Assembly (NCBI GenBank): GCA_021796435.1
Contig: JAJYXM010000016.1
Location: forward strand, 1,060,625 to 1,124,624
DNA length: 64,000 nt
Source: a bacterium
GTDB taxonomy: Bacteria > Patescibacteriota > Patescibacteriia > 2-12-FULL-60-25
Direction of reading: 5' to 3'
Shown here: one piece after another, positions 42,007 through 50,797 of the stretch
How the letters are laid out: each line of letters starts with the position of its first letter
Numbering within the stretch: position 1 is the first letter of the stretch
Notes under the pieces: generated by a model
Database searches by the model: none
Seen by the model: only the letters and a program-made list of their open reading frames with translations
Told to the model about the DNA's origin: nothing
Program-made: the position numbers and the translations under genes

Positions 42007-42128
42007 ATGGCTTGCGTTTTTGAGTACAGTACAAGGAAAACCCGAGCAACGGAGCGACGCGTACTTAAGCGTACGCAGAGCGAGTAGCGCATGTTTTGAC
42101 GAAGTAATGTGCCAAAAACGCAAGCCAT
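42007..42128. repeat. Palindromic element with 16-bp perfect terminal inverted repeats
   Basis: ATGGCTTGCGTTTTTG (42,007-42,022) and its exact complement (42,113-42,128) bracket 90 bp that contain an inner hairpin (GCGTAC/GTACGC) and the phrase GAGTACAGTACAAGG. It lies in the only sizeable gap of the operon. It could be a MITE-like insertion or an RNA processing structure. Confidence 0.65.
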
Positions 42129-42129
42129 A

Positions 42130-44007
42130 TTACTCAAAGTGTAGCTTACTATTCAGGTTAATGACAGCTGCGACTTCTTCCGGCGTCATGGCGTCCTGAC
42201 CGGCGGCACGTTTTTCGGCAGCAGCATCCGTCACGCTCTTGCCGGAGCGGAACGCTTCTGAAACCAACGACATGTATGAACCGAGCAATGGCGATTTGTT
42301 CCACGCTTGGATGCCCTCCAGACGTTTCTCGAACGACTCCTGCCCCAGCGTCTCGATCTTCTGCATTATCCTGTCTGCGGCAGCTTTGGGATCCTTGCCC
42401 ATGCGACGGAATTCTTCGAGCGAGACCGTGCCGAGCTCCTGCACCAGGCCGGAGAGGCGCGGACCGGCGTATTTCACATCATCCATCTTGGGCTTTAAGC
42501 CGACAGAGGCAGGTTGCTTCATGATGGTCTGCTTGGAGACCGTGATCTCGGGACGAGACGCTTGTGAAAACGGCATCTGCGGCTGTACCGGCTCAAAACG
42601 CGCCGCTGGCGCAGGCTGGGCTGATGCCTTGGACGGCGTTTTGATCGTCTTCTGGCTTGCCGCGGCTTCGGTCTTCGGTTCCATCTTCTCTATCGGCGCG
42701 GCGCCTGCGGCGACTGCCGGGACAAGTTCGCCGAAACGTTCCTTCTCGATCCGTTTCTCCTTCAGATCGATGGGATGCTCCGTAATTGGCGTCGTGGCGC
42801 CTGGCAGGAAGGATTTCTTCATCTGTTGGGCTAACCTCTTCTTGGTTTCCTCGTCCTGTTTACGTGACAGGATCTTGTCCTGATACCACTTGGCATGTTC
42901 TTCGGCTTCACGGACTTTCCGCTCCTCTATCTTGGCTCGTTGTTCCGCAAGTTGCGTCTCGATCTTGCCTTTCTCCTCATCCAGTATAGATTGGTGAAAA
43001 TCCGCGTAAGCTTTTTCTATCAGGTTCCCGAGGTTCTCGGCCGCTGCGTGATCCAAGCCCAGACCGCCGACCTTGGTGTCGCGTTCGAAGAGCTGTACGA
43101 CTTCGAGCGCACTGCGGACGTCGCGCATGCGGGAAGAGATGATGTGCTTAAGACGGTTCGTCAAATACTCGTCCGTGGGCTTGTTGGGCAAGGAATCGAA
43201 AGTCTTGGCCACGGCGGACTCCAGGGCGGTCATGGGACGCTTCGCCTCTTCGGGCATGTTCTGCCTGATGGCCGTTATTTCGGCGTCCTCTTCGCCCGGA
43301 GGAGGAGCCTTCGCACGCTCTTCAGCCTCGGTTTTTTTACGCGCTTCCTCAGCCAACCAGTCGGAATACCCCTCTTCAGACATGAGCTTGACCGAGCCTA
43401 CGATCTCATCCATCACTTCGACCGTCTTGCTGGCCATGGCTTCATCTAGGCCTAAACCGCCGAAATCCTCGGGGCGCATCATGACTTCCTTGACCTGACT
43501 GTCGATGCGTACGCCTTTGACCTTGCTCGTGATGAGGTCGCGCAGACGTTCACGCATCTGCGGACCCATGAGGGTAAAGCCGGAACGGGTCGCGATTTCG
43601 GTCGCGGCGCCGGAAAACGTCATGGGCTTGAGATAGACTTTCGTGTTGGGCCAACCGGCTGTAGTGATGCGCTTCTGGTCGAGGATGGATGTGAGCTCGC
43701 GCCCGAAAAGTTCGCGTAGCGGCCAAGCTTCGAGCTTCAAGAACTCCGCCAGGAATCCCTGCCATTTCTCTTCCGGCAATGCAGTCGGGACCAGCTTCTT
43801 CTTGATTTCGTCGACCGCCTGCGGCAATTCGATATCGCCGAAGATCGAGTCCATCACCTTATCGCCGATGAAGACCTTGGCGTCATCAGGGAACTTGTAT
43901 TCGCCCTGCAATGTCTGCTCCGCTTGATTGAAATTCTCAGAGAAAAGGAAGGTGCGCAACCCAGTGGGCATTTCGGCGAAAGAACTGAATTTCTGGCGTG
44001 CACCCAT
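42130..44007 (-). CDS. Large charged protein of the transfer operon, unknown
   Basis: This 625-residue soluble protein is rich in Glu, Lys, Ala and Arg, with long predicted helices (for example LAEQRAKIEERKVREAEEHA), a Pro/Ala/Thr-rich linker near 430-510, and no membrane segment or enzymatic motif. Proteins of this kind lie in the VirB6-PrgI interval of many Patescibacterial transfer operons; I know no function. I start at ATG 44,007, 5 nt after the VirB6-like stop; a GTG at 44,016 would be longer. Confidence 0.7.
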   Translation of the reverse strand: MGARQKFSSFAEMPTGLRTFLFSENFNQAEQTLQGEYKFPDDAKVFIGDKVMDSIFGDIELPQAVDEIKKKLVPTALPEEKWQGFLAEFLKLEAWPLRELFGRELTSILDQKRITTAGWPNTKVYLKPMTFSGAATEIATRSGFTLMGPQMRERLRDLITSKVKGVRIDSQVKEVMMRPEDFGGLGLDEAMASKTVEVMDEIVGSVKLMSEEGYSDWLAEEARKKTEAEERAKAPPPGEEDAEITAIRQNMPEEAKRPMTALESAVAKTFDSLPNKPTDEYLTNRLKHIISSRMRDVRSALEVVQLFERDTKVGGLGLDHAAAENLGNLIEKAYADFHQSILDEEKGKIETQLAEQRAKIEERKVREAEEHAKWYQDKILSRKQDEETKKRLAQQMKKSFLPGATTPITEHPIDLKEKRIEKERFGELVPAVAAGAAPIEKMEPKTEAAASQKTIKTPSKASAQPAPAARFEPVQPQMPFSQASRPEITVSKQTIMKQPASVGLKPKMDDVKYAGPRLSGLVQELGTVSLEEFRRMGKDPKAAADRIMQKIETLGQESFEKRLEGIQAWNKSPLLGSYMSLVSEAFRSGKSVTDAAAEKRAAGQDAMTPEEVAAVINLNSKLHFE

Positions 44008-44012
44008 AGTCG

Positions 44013-46859
44013 TCACTTATTCTTCCTTCGAGCCATCCCCCGGAGTGCATTATTCTTCTCGATTTCATCGCGTAGGTCCTTCACAGCCGTCTCGGCTGCA
44101 GACAGAGCGATGCCTTGAGCTTCGCGATTAATGGCGGCTTCGCCGGCTTTATAAGCCGATTGGACAAGGTTTTCCATCCCCTTGATCTGCTCAGTCGTGG
44201 CGGCGCCGCTGGCGATTGCCTTTTCGACCTGACCTAGGTTTCCTTTGAGCGAGGTGGCGACATTTACGGTCGCATCCCCCTGTTGACTGAACACGCCGGG
44301 GTCGATGGTCGAAATGACTTGTATGTTTTCACGGGCTTGAGTCTGGTCAGCTGCTGTCACACCGGAAATAGCTTCGCTGATGGCCTCCCTATGCGCTGTC
44401 GCATATGCTGGTCCAGCATATGCGCCGGTCGCCGCGTCATAGTTGAAGGCAGACGATGAAGCGACACCAGAACCTTGTAGACCGCCCATCACCCGTCTCG
44501 TCGGCTGATCGATGTTGGCTACCGCTGGATTGGTATAGACTCCAGCGCTGATCGCCGAATCCAGCAGGTCCGTCTGATTGGTATCGAGAGGGGCACTAAC
44601 GCCAGCTGCAAAATTGGCAAGCGGAGCACCTGTCAGCCTGCCGCCGCTGGATGCGGCTACACTCGCTTCCAGCTGCTGACGGCTACGCGTCGCAGCGTTC
44701 ATATTCTGTACGCCGTATCCTCCACCCGCGCCTCTTGACGCAACCTCAATGAATCCGTCAGCAGTCCTTACATAGCTCTTTCCGGTAGAATTTCCAGCGT
44801 TGAAACTACCAAGTACGCTAGGATCGCTTTGAGCCTGTCCAAGAGCGTTCTGGACTTGAGCGTAATAATCGCCACCGCGCTTCTTGGCATATTTCATGAA
44901 CTCAGTGTTCTGCGGATTATCCACGACAGCTCCGTTCTGTATCACGCCTTGAGCCTCAAGCAGGGCGATTGCAGCATCCAAGCTCTGCAAAGTCTTGGGC
45001 GACACGTCTCCGGGCTTGGCTTTGCGCATGGCCGCCCTGATGTCACCAATCTTCCCGTCTTTGATGAGGAGGCGCGGATCGGCTTCTTCCCATTTCTCCA
45101 TTTCTTCCATCAATTCCGTATCACCACTGAATTGGGCTCTGGCGTTTTTGATGTTCTGCCGCATCAGATCAAGATGAGATTGTTCCGCAGCAGCCTTGGA
45201 GCGTGCTTTCACTTCAGATTCGAACTCCGGGCTCCCGCGAGTCAAACTCGTTGAGGATGCGACATCAGCCTCGATAGCGGCTCTGTTGGTGGAGAGGAAA
45301 TCGTCATAATAAGCCTTCACCGTGTCCTTCTTCTGCAGATGGCTCAATTCCTTCTTGGTCGCCGCTTCACGCGCCGGATAATCCAAGGCCTTGCTCTTCT
45401 CGATAGCCAGGACCATGCCGCGCTGGCGTGCACCCAAGCCTTTTGTCTTTTCCTCGATCTTCTTGGCTTCCTCTGCCTTGACCTTACCGGCTGCACCAAG
45501 GAAGCGCGTACCGACTCCGCCCATAGCTTGTCCGGCTAGACTGCCTATGAAGCCACCCCTGGTCGCAAGTTGCTGCCCTCCCTGCAGGAACTTCTCACCG
45601 ATACCAGGCGCGAAGCGGCTGACAGCCAGCTTGCCGCCGAATTTGGCTCCGGCTCCGGCAGTTCGGCCAGCGGCACGCGCACCGGCACGCAAAGGCATAC
45701 CGATAGGCCCGCCTTTGGAGCTGATTTTGCTCGCGATATTACCTAAGCCTCCGCCGACCGATTTGGAGATCGAGACCGCGGCCTGCACGCCCATCAACAA
45801 GAATGCCGTCGCCACGACGAAGCGGGCTACGTTGTCCATACTGGCGGCTTGCGAGATGGCAGCTTTGAGATAATCCAGTTCTCCTCCGCCCTTGCTCAAG
45901 AAATCACCGAATGGCGCTTCATTTGAAGAGACTATAGCCATGGTCAGCCACAGGAAAAAGGCCATGATCGGCCCGCCAGCCAAGAGCGCACCGAGTTTCG
46001 ACCACCATTCGTTCCCGTACTGCGAGACTGATTTCTGCAGCTTCGGCGGCAAGGCCCAGATGAAAAAAGCCAACGGCGCGAAAATCAAGATCGCCCATAA
46101 GCCTATGACGCGGGCGATGAGATAGATCAACATGATGAGCAGGACGGTGCCGGTGATAGTCAACATGCCCAAGCCGAAGATAGCGGCCGTCATCAGACTG
46201 GTCTCCTGTGCGATGCCGGCGGCAGCGCCTGAAGCGCCGGCGTTTATGCTGGCGCTCGTCGTCGCCAAGGCCAAGACCTTATCCAGACCGAACGCTTTGA
46301 CGAAGTTGCCGAAGGCGGCATCCTTGAACCCGTTCACGAAGGTCAACATGATGACCTGCGAAAAGTCGATGAGCAGACCGACCAGCGTCTTGGAGAAGTT
46401 GATCAGCACAGCCATGAGCAACAAACGCGGGACGTATTTCTTGTAGTCGAATTCCTTATAGCCGATGATGGTGCCGAAAGCGATGACGAGCAGCACGACG
46501 ATGAAGAACATGTTCACGACGTCACGCACCAGCGGCCAGCCGGTGACGACGGCAGCGGCGTTAACGAAGTTGTTATATGAAGCGACCATGATGACCAGGT
46601 AAGTCAGCATCATGTCGAAGATCATCGCCATGTAGAGGATACCGATGAGCAACATGGTGATGATGATGATCACCATCTGCCCCAAAGGACCGCCCGTCGC
46701 CATGTATGCGCCGATATCTACGATGGGCGTCGCCAAGGCCTTGCGCGCCAGGAATAACTGGATGGCGAAAAGGACGGCCACAAAGATGCCGACCTTGATC
46801 TTAGGGTTGCCGATTTTACGGTCGATCTTTTCCCACAGGGAAAAAATTCGGTGAGCCAT
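44013..46859 (-). CDS. VirB6/TrbL-like polytopic membrane protein
   Basis: This 948-residue protein has a hydrophobic N-terminal half with about seven to nine membrane helices (for example IFVAVLFAIQLFLARKAL, GILYMAMIFDMMLTYLVIM, VVLLVIAFGTIIGYKEF) and a large soluble C-terminal half rich in Ala, Gly, Gln and Thr. This fits the extended VirB6/TrbL proteins that form the inner-membrane channel of type IV secretion systems. It is the first gene of the operon. I start at ATG 46,859 (MAHRIFSLW), since upstream in-frame codons overlap the promoter. Confidence 0.82.
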   Translation of the reverse strand: MAHRIFSLWEKIDRKIGNPKIKVGIFVAVLFAIQLFLARKALATPIVDIGAYMATGGPLGQMVIIIITMLLIGILYMAMIFDMMLTYLVIMVASYNNFVNAAAVVTGWPLVRDVVNMFFIVVLLVIAFGTIIGYKEFDYKKYVPRLLLMAVLINFSKTLVGLLIDFSQVIMLTFVNGFKDAAFGNFVKAFGLDKVLALATTSASINAGASGAAAGIAQETSLMTAAIFGLGMLTITGTVLLIMLIYLIARVIGLWAILIFAPLAFFIWALPPKLQKSVSQYGNEWWSKLGALLAGGPIMAFFLWLTMAIVSSNEAPFGDFLSKGGGELDYLKAAISQAASMDNVARFVVATAFLLMGVQAAVSISKSVGGGLGNIASKISSKGGPIGMPLRAGARAAGRTAGAGAKFGGKLAVSRFAPGIGEKFLQGGQQLATRGGFIGSLAGQAMGGVGTRFLGAAGKVKAEEAKKIEEKTKGLGARQRGMVLAIEKSKALDYPAREAATKKELSHLQKKDTVKAYYDDFLSTNRAAIEADVASSTSLTRGSPEFESEVKARSKAAAEQSHLDLMRQNIKNARAQFSGDTELMEEMEKWEEADPRLLIKDGKIGDIRAAMRKAKPGDVSPKTLQSLDAAIALLEAQGVIQNGAVVDNPQNTEFMKYAKKRGGDYYAQVQNALGQAQSDPSVLGSFNAGNSTGKSYVRTADGFIEVASRGAGGGYGVQNMNAATRSRQQLEASVAASSGGRLTGAPLANFAAGVSAPLDTNQTDLLDSAISAGVYTNPAVANIDQPTRRVMGGLQGSGVASSSAFNYDAATGAYAGPAYATAHREAISEAISGVTAADQTQARENIQVISTIDPGVFSQQGDATVNVATSLKGNLGQVEKAIASGAATTEQIKGMENLVQSAYKAGEAAINREAQGIALSAAETAVKDLRDEIEKNNALRGMARRKNK

Positions 46860-46895
46860 TTTTCTAAAAGGCACGCGCATATAAGCTATGCGGCG

Positions 46896-46901
46896 ATTAT
46901 A
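46896..46901 (-). promoter_or_regulatory. -10 box of the transfer operon promoter
   Basis: Minus strand TGTGCTATAAT, an extended -10 (TGn + TATAAT), lies 37 nt before the VirB6-like start. The -35 region is weak, as is usual when TGn is present. Confidence 0.6.
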
Positions 46902-47006
46902 GCACAAGCGGAACTAAAATTGCAGGAAATGATGGTGTCGGTAATGGCTGCGGAACGGGTTTGGAACATACACCCATCATCCCTCGCCAAAAATCGAACT
47001 TTCTGG

Positions 47007-47012
47007 TATATT
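47007..47012 (+). promoter_or_regulatory. -10 box of the LCP gene promoter
   Basis: TGGTATATT, an extended -10, puts the start of transcription near 47,019, about 12 nt before the ATG at 47,031. The short leader has no SD motif. Confidence 0.5.
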
Positions 47013-47030
47013 CAAACGACTAGAAATGGC

Positions 47031-48497
47031 ATGAAAATCAACTTCATAGACACCGATTTGGAACAAAAGGCGCGCCGCACCACGATAGCCGTAGCTGCGG
47101 TTTTTACTTTGTTGGTCGGCGTATTGTCGGCGCTTGGTGCAGCCGCCTCATACCGCTCCGCGACCGACGGTTCCGACTTCTTCAGCAACGCCGGCAGCAT
47201 CTTCTCGCTTTCCGACATCAAACGCCTGGTCTGGGGACAAAGCGGAGACACTAACCCGACTTTAGCGTCATCGACCGACGGACGTCTCAATATACTCATC
47301 CTGGGCATCGGCGGAGACGGACACGACGGTCCGCAACTGACCGACACCATAATCCTGGCGAGTCTGGACCAGAAAGAGAATCGCATAGGCATGCTCTCCA
47401 TCCCCCGCGATACGGCTTACCCCTTGGGCAACGGGCAGTTCGAGAAGATCAATGCCGTGAACGCTTACGCCGAAAAGGAACACCCTGGGGAAGGCGCACG
47501 CGATACGGCTGACGCCTTCAGCAAACTCCTGGGAGTGAGGATAGACCGCGTCTTCCGCGTCGACTTCAAGGGCTTCGAGGATTTCATAGATGCCTTAGGG
47601 GGCATAGACGTAAACGTCGAACATTCCTTCACCGACAGTTCCTTCCCCACGGATGACGACGGCGCGGATCCATATAAATGGACGACCGTGAGCTTCAAGC
47701 AGGGTGAGCAGACGATGAACGGCAAGCGCGCTCTGCAATATGTCCGTTCGCGCCACGGGACTAACGGTGAGGGCTCTGATTTCGCGCGTAGCCGCCGTCA
47801 ACAGCTCGTGATCGGCGCGATCCGCGACAAACTGGTCTCGCGCGACGTACTCACGGATCCGAAGAAGATCAGCGAACTGTGGAATACCCTCTCGTCACAT
47901 ATCCAGACCGACGTCACTGCCTGGGATGCGCTCAAGCTGGCGCCGTTAGTGCTCAACTACAAAGACGCGAAAGTGCAGACGCATGTCTTGACCGATGCAG
48001 CTGACGGAGAACTCATACCGGCCAACGTGGATGGTGCGTTCATGCTGTTCCCCAAGAAGCCTGACTGGTCGGAGATACGTGCCCTGGCTGCTGACCCTTT
48101 CCAGTCGAAAGAAGAGATAGCTGCTGCCGCCAAACCGGTCGAACCGACCAACCTGGAGATCAAGAACGGGACGTTCCGCACAGGTTATGCCGCGCAAATC
48201 TCGAGCAAGCTGGAAAGCCTAGGGTACAACATCAACGCCACAGGGAACGCCACCAAGCGCGGCTTCGAAAAAACCATCATCTACGACCTGACTGGAGGCA
48301 AGAAACAGGAGGAGCTGGCCAAGCTACAGAAGATGCTGAGCGCTGACGTATCCAGCCCCATAGTCGAAGGCAAAACAGTCAAACCGGACGCTCAAACGAC
48401 CGAGACCTTATACGTCAGCTCGACGGATTTCCTAATCGTCCTAGGCGATTCAAGCCTGGGGCTAATCAACACATATGCCGTCACCTCGAACCCGTAA
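47031..48497 (+). CDS. LytR-CpsA-Psr (LCP) family protein
   Basis: This 488-residue membrane protein has a cytoplasmic N-terminus, one membrane helix (IAVAAVFTLLVGVLSALGAAA) and an extracellular LCP domain (about 80-300): LNILILGIGGDG, DTIILASLD, MLSIPRDTAYPL, FEDFIDALGGIDV and ALQYVRSRHG...FARSRRQQ. LCP enzymes move polymers from lipid carriers onto the wall or onto proteins. A C-terminal LytR_C-like domain (about 375-470) follows. I choose ATG 47,031 because it fits the promoter and topology. The end overlaps der by 23 nt. Confidence 0.92.
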   Translation: MKINFIDTDLEQKARRTTIAVAAVFTLLVGVLSALGAAASYRSATDGSDFFSNAGSIFSLSDIKRLVWGQSGDTNPTLASSTDGRLNILILGIGGDGHDGPQLTDTIILASLDQKENRIGMLSIPRDTAYPLGNGQFEKINAVNAYAEKEHPGEGARDTADAFSKLLGVRIDRVFRVDFKGFEDFIDALGGIDVNVEHSFTDSSFPTDDDGADPYKWTTVSFKQGEQTMNGKRALQYVRSRHGTNGEGSDFARSRRQQLVIGAIRDKLVSRDVLTDPKKISELWNTLSSHIQTDVTAWDALKLAPLVLNYKDAKVQTHVLTDAADGELIPANVDGAFMLFPKKPDWSEIRALAADPFQSKEEIAAAAKPVEPTNLEIKNGTFRTGYAAQISSKLESLGYNINATGNATKRGFEKTIIYDLTGGKKQEELAKLQKMLSADVSSPIVEGKTVKPDAQTTETLYVSSTDFLIVLGDSSLGLINTYAVTSNP

Positions 48498-49917
48498 ACT
48501 CCCCATCGTCGCACTAGTAGGACGGGCCAATGTCGGTAAATCGACACTCTGGAATAAGTTGACCGAATCCGGCCAGGCCATAGTTTCGGCTACGCCGCAC
48601 ACCACACGCGACAGAAAGTACGGGACTGTCCTCTGGCGCGGCGAAGCTTTCGAAGTCGTGGATACGGGCGGCTTGGACATCAGCAAGACGGATGCCATCG
48701 GCAAGGGCATGCATGAGCAATTGGATTTAGCCCTGAAAGACGCGGATCTGGTGCTTTTCATGATAGACGCCAAAGAAGGCGTGATGCCTCAAGAGATAAA
48801 AGCGGCCGAAGAGATCGGCAGATTGCATAAGGAAATCGTCCTGGTGGCCAATAAGGTCGATCATCTTAAGCATCTCGGTCAGGCTTTCTCCAAGGAAGTC
48901 TATGCGCTTAATCTGGGGGAACCGATCGCCTGTTCCGCCTCTACCGGCAAGGGCGTAGGAGACCTGCTGGATCTGGTCTACGAAAAACTGACTGCCATGG
49001 GACGACCTCCAGTGAATGCGGATGAGCTGACCGGGCTGAAGATCGTGGTCATGGGTCGACCGAACGTCGGTAAGTCATCGGTCGTCAACGCGATACTCGG
49101 CGAAGAGCGCGTGATCGTCTCCCCGGTCGCACATACCACGCGGGAACCTATCGATACGCACCTGGTCTGGAAAGACCAACCGATCGTGCTGGTGGACACG
49201 GCCGGCATCCGACGCGCGACGCGCATCAAGGAGAAAGTCGACGAAGCGAGCTTGGAACGTAACCGTAATGCTTTGCGTCGAGCCGATATCGCCCTCCTTG
49301 TGCTGGACGTGACCGAACCCCCGGGCCAGCAAGACAAACAGCTAGCCGGGCTGATGAAGGATCAGAACAAAGGGCTGATCATCGTGGCGAACAAATGGGA
49401 CTTGGTGGATGACAAAAGCGAAGCCACGTCGCGTGATTATGAAGCGCGGATCCGCATGTCATTCCCCTTCCTGGCATGGGCGCCCATCATCTTCATGTCG
49501 GCCAAATCCAAACAACGCGTCGGTAAGCTGATGGACATGGCACTGAAAGTCCGCGACGAAAGGCGGCGTACTATAGATTACAACGCGCTGCAAAGAGTGC
49601 TGAAGTCGGCTTTGACCAAAAAGAAGCCTTTGGCCGATCTTGGTAACTTCTCGCCTTACGTGCACGATGTGGAACAACTAGGCATCGAACCGCCGAGGTT
49701 CCGCATCACTGTCCGCGGGCAGAAACAGAATCTGGCATCGGCGTGGGTCAGGTTCTTCGAGAACCGCTTACGCGAGAAGTTCGGGTTCGTCGGGACGCCA
49801 ATAGACATCAAAGCCTATAACGCACCCATGGGCACACTTGAAGAGCAGGAAAAAGATTTCAAGGGAAAACGCAAGCAGCGACGTAAACGTCCGATCGGCA
49901 GAAAAGGCCATTACTAA
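48475..49917 (+). CDS. der: GTPase Der (EngA)
   Basis: This 480-residue protein has two GTPase domains in tandem, the hallmark of Der, which helps mature the large ribosomal subunit. Domain 1: GRANVGKSTLWNKL (G1), DTGG (G3), NKVD (G4). Domain 2: GRPNVGKSSVVNAI, DTAG, NKWD. A KH-like domain (about 385-470) and a basic tail (KGKRKQRRKRPIGRKG) complete it. Length and order are normal. It starts within the end of the LCP gene. Confidence 0.97.
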   Translation: MPSPRTRKLPIVALVGRANVGKSTLWNKLTESGQAIVSATPHTTRDRKYGTVLWRGEAFEVVDTGGLDISKTDAIGKGMHEQLDLALKDADLVLFMIDAKEGVMPQEIKAAEEIGRLHKEIVLVANKVDHLKHLGQAFSKEVYALNLGEPIACSASTGKGVGDLLDLVYEKLTAMGRPPVNADELTGLKIVVMGRPNVGKSSVVNAILGEERVIVSPVAHTTREPIDTHLVWKDQPIVLVDTAGIRRATRIKEKVDEASLERNRNALRRADIALLVLDVTEPPGQQDKQLAGLMKDQNKGLIIVANKWDLVDDKSEATSRDYEARIRMSFPFLAWAPIIFMSAKSKQRVGKLMDMALKVRDERRRTIDYNALQRVLKSALTKKKPLADLGNFSPYVHDVEQLGIEPPRFRITVRGQKQNLASAWVRFFENRLREKFGFVGTPIDIKAYNAPMGTLEEQEKDFKGKRKQRRKRPIGRKGHY

Positions 49918-49951
49918 CGTCGAGCATGTAGCATTAACGCACCAAGAGGAT

Positions 49952-50509
49952 ATGAAACTGATCGTCGGATTGGGGAATCCAGGTAAAGAATACGTCAGGA
50001 CGCGCCATAACGCTGGTTTCTTGGCATTGGATGCGCTGGCAGAAAAGCTGGATATTTTTTGGGCAGCCAAGCCGGAGTTCAAGGCCGAGGTGGCGAAGAC
50101 CTTCATAGAGACAAATCGTGTACTCTTGGCTAAACCAAAGACTTACATGAATCTTTCTGGCCAAAGCGTAGTGGCGCTCATGAACTTCTATAAAGTCGAA
50201 CCGGATGACGTCCTGCTGGTCCAGGACGACATGGATCGCGTCCCCGGTCAGATGGACTTCCTGCCGCAAGGCGGTGATGCAGGACACAACGGCATCGCTT
50301 CGATATTCGAATTGACGGGGCGGCAAGATTTCACGCGCTTGCGGATCGGCATAGGGCGTCCAGACAATAAAGAGATCAAAACGGAGGATTGGGTCTTGGG
50401 CGGATTGAACCCTGAAACCGTCAAAATGATCGAAGCAGCACCGGAAGCGATCACCGACTGGATCACTATCGGGCTGCAGAAAGCCATGAACAAGTGGAAC
50501 GCGAAGTAG
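49952..50509 (+). CDS. pth: Peptidyl-tRNA hydrolase
   Basis: This 185-residue enzyme frees tRNA from peptidyl-tRNA. Visible family features: MKLIVGLGNPGKEY, TRHNAGF with the catalytic His, KPKTYMNLSG, and QDDMD with the Asp, plus GGDAGHNGI (usually GGSAGHNGL). The ATG at 49,952 fits these alignments; an upstream in-frame start would overlap der. AGAGGAT lies just before the start, a weak SD-like match. Confidence 0.95.
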   Translation: MKLIVGLGNPGKEYVRTRHNAGFLALDALAEKLDIFWAAKPEFKAEVAKTFIETNRVLLAKPKTYMNLSGQSVVALMNFYKVEPDDVLLVQDDMDRVPGQMDFLPQGGDAGHNGIASIFELTGRQDFTRLRIGIGRPDNKEIKTEDWVLGGLNPETVKMIEAAPEAITDWITIGLQKAMNKWNAK

Positions 50510-50527
50510 AAAAATAGAATAGCCGAA

Positions 50528-50620
50528 CAACAACCACCCCCCCCCATCCCCTCCTCATTTGAGGAGGGGAGCTTTTTTAGACTCCCCTCCTTGGTTAAGG
50601 AGGGGCAGGGGTGGTTGTTG
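50528..50620. repeat. MITE-like palindromic element
   Basis: Terminal inverted repeats CAACAACCACCCC (50,528-50,540) and GGGGTGGTTGTTG (50,608-50,620) enclose two hairpins built from CCCCTCCTC/GAGGAGGGG and CCCCTCCTT/AAGGAGGGG. A run of nine C (50,537-50,545) sits in the left arm. From general recollection, similar CCACCCCTGCCCCTCCTT sequences recur as dispersed repeats in several bacterial groups. Confidence 0.75.
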
Positions 50621-50640
50621 AGCCATGTGGAGCCGAACGC

Positions 50641-50784
50641 TTGACACCGCTGCCTGAATAAGGCAGCGGTATTAGTATGGCCAGTACGCGAAAAAATAAA
50701 AAACCGCTGTGTTCTGCCGGCGCTTGGTCATACAACCGGGATACTTGATTTCTCCCAGGATAACCGCGCGTCAGCAGAACACAG
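50641..50784 (+). promoter_or_regulatory. Structured region upstream of dprA
   Basis: A 9-bp hairpin (ACCGCTGCC/GGCAGCGGT, 50,646-50,670) begins within a TTGACA sequence and ends at TATTAG. Further on, CTGTGTTCTGC (50,707-50,717) and GCAGAACACAG (50,774-50,784) form a perfect 11-bp inverted repeat around 56 nt, ending 13 nt before the dprA start. It may be a leader structure or a protein-binding site. Confidence 0.4.
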
Positions 50785-50797
50785 GGGTCCAGTTTTG

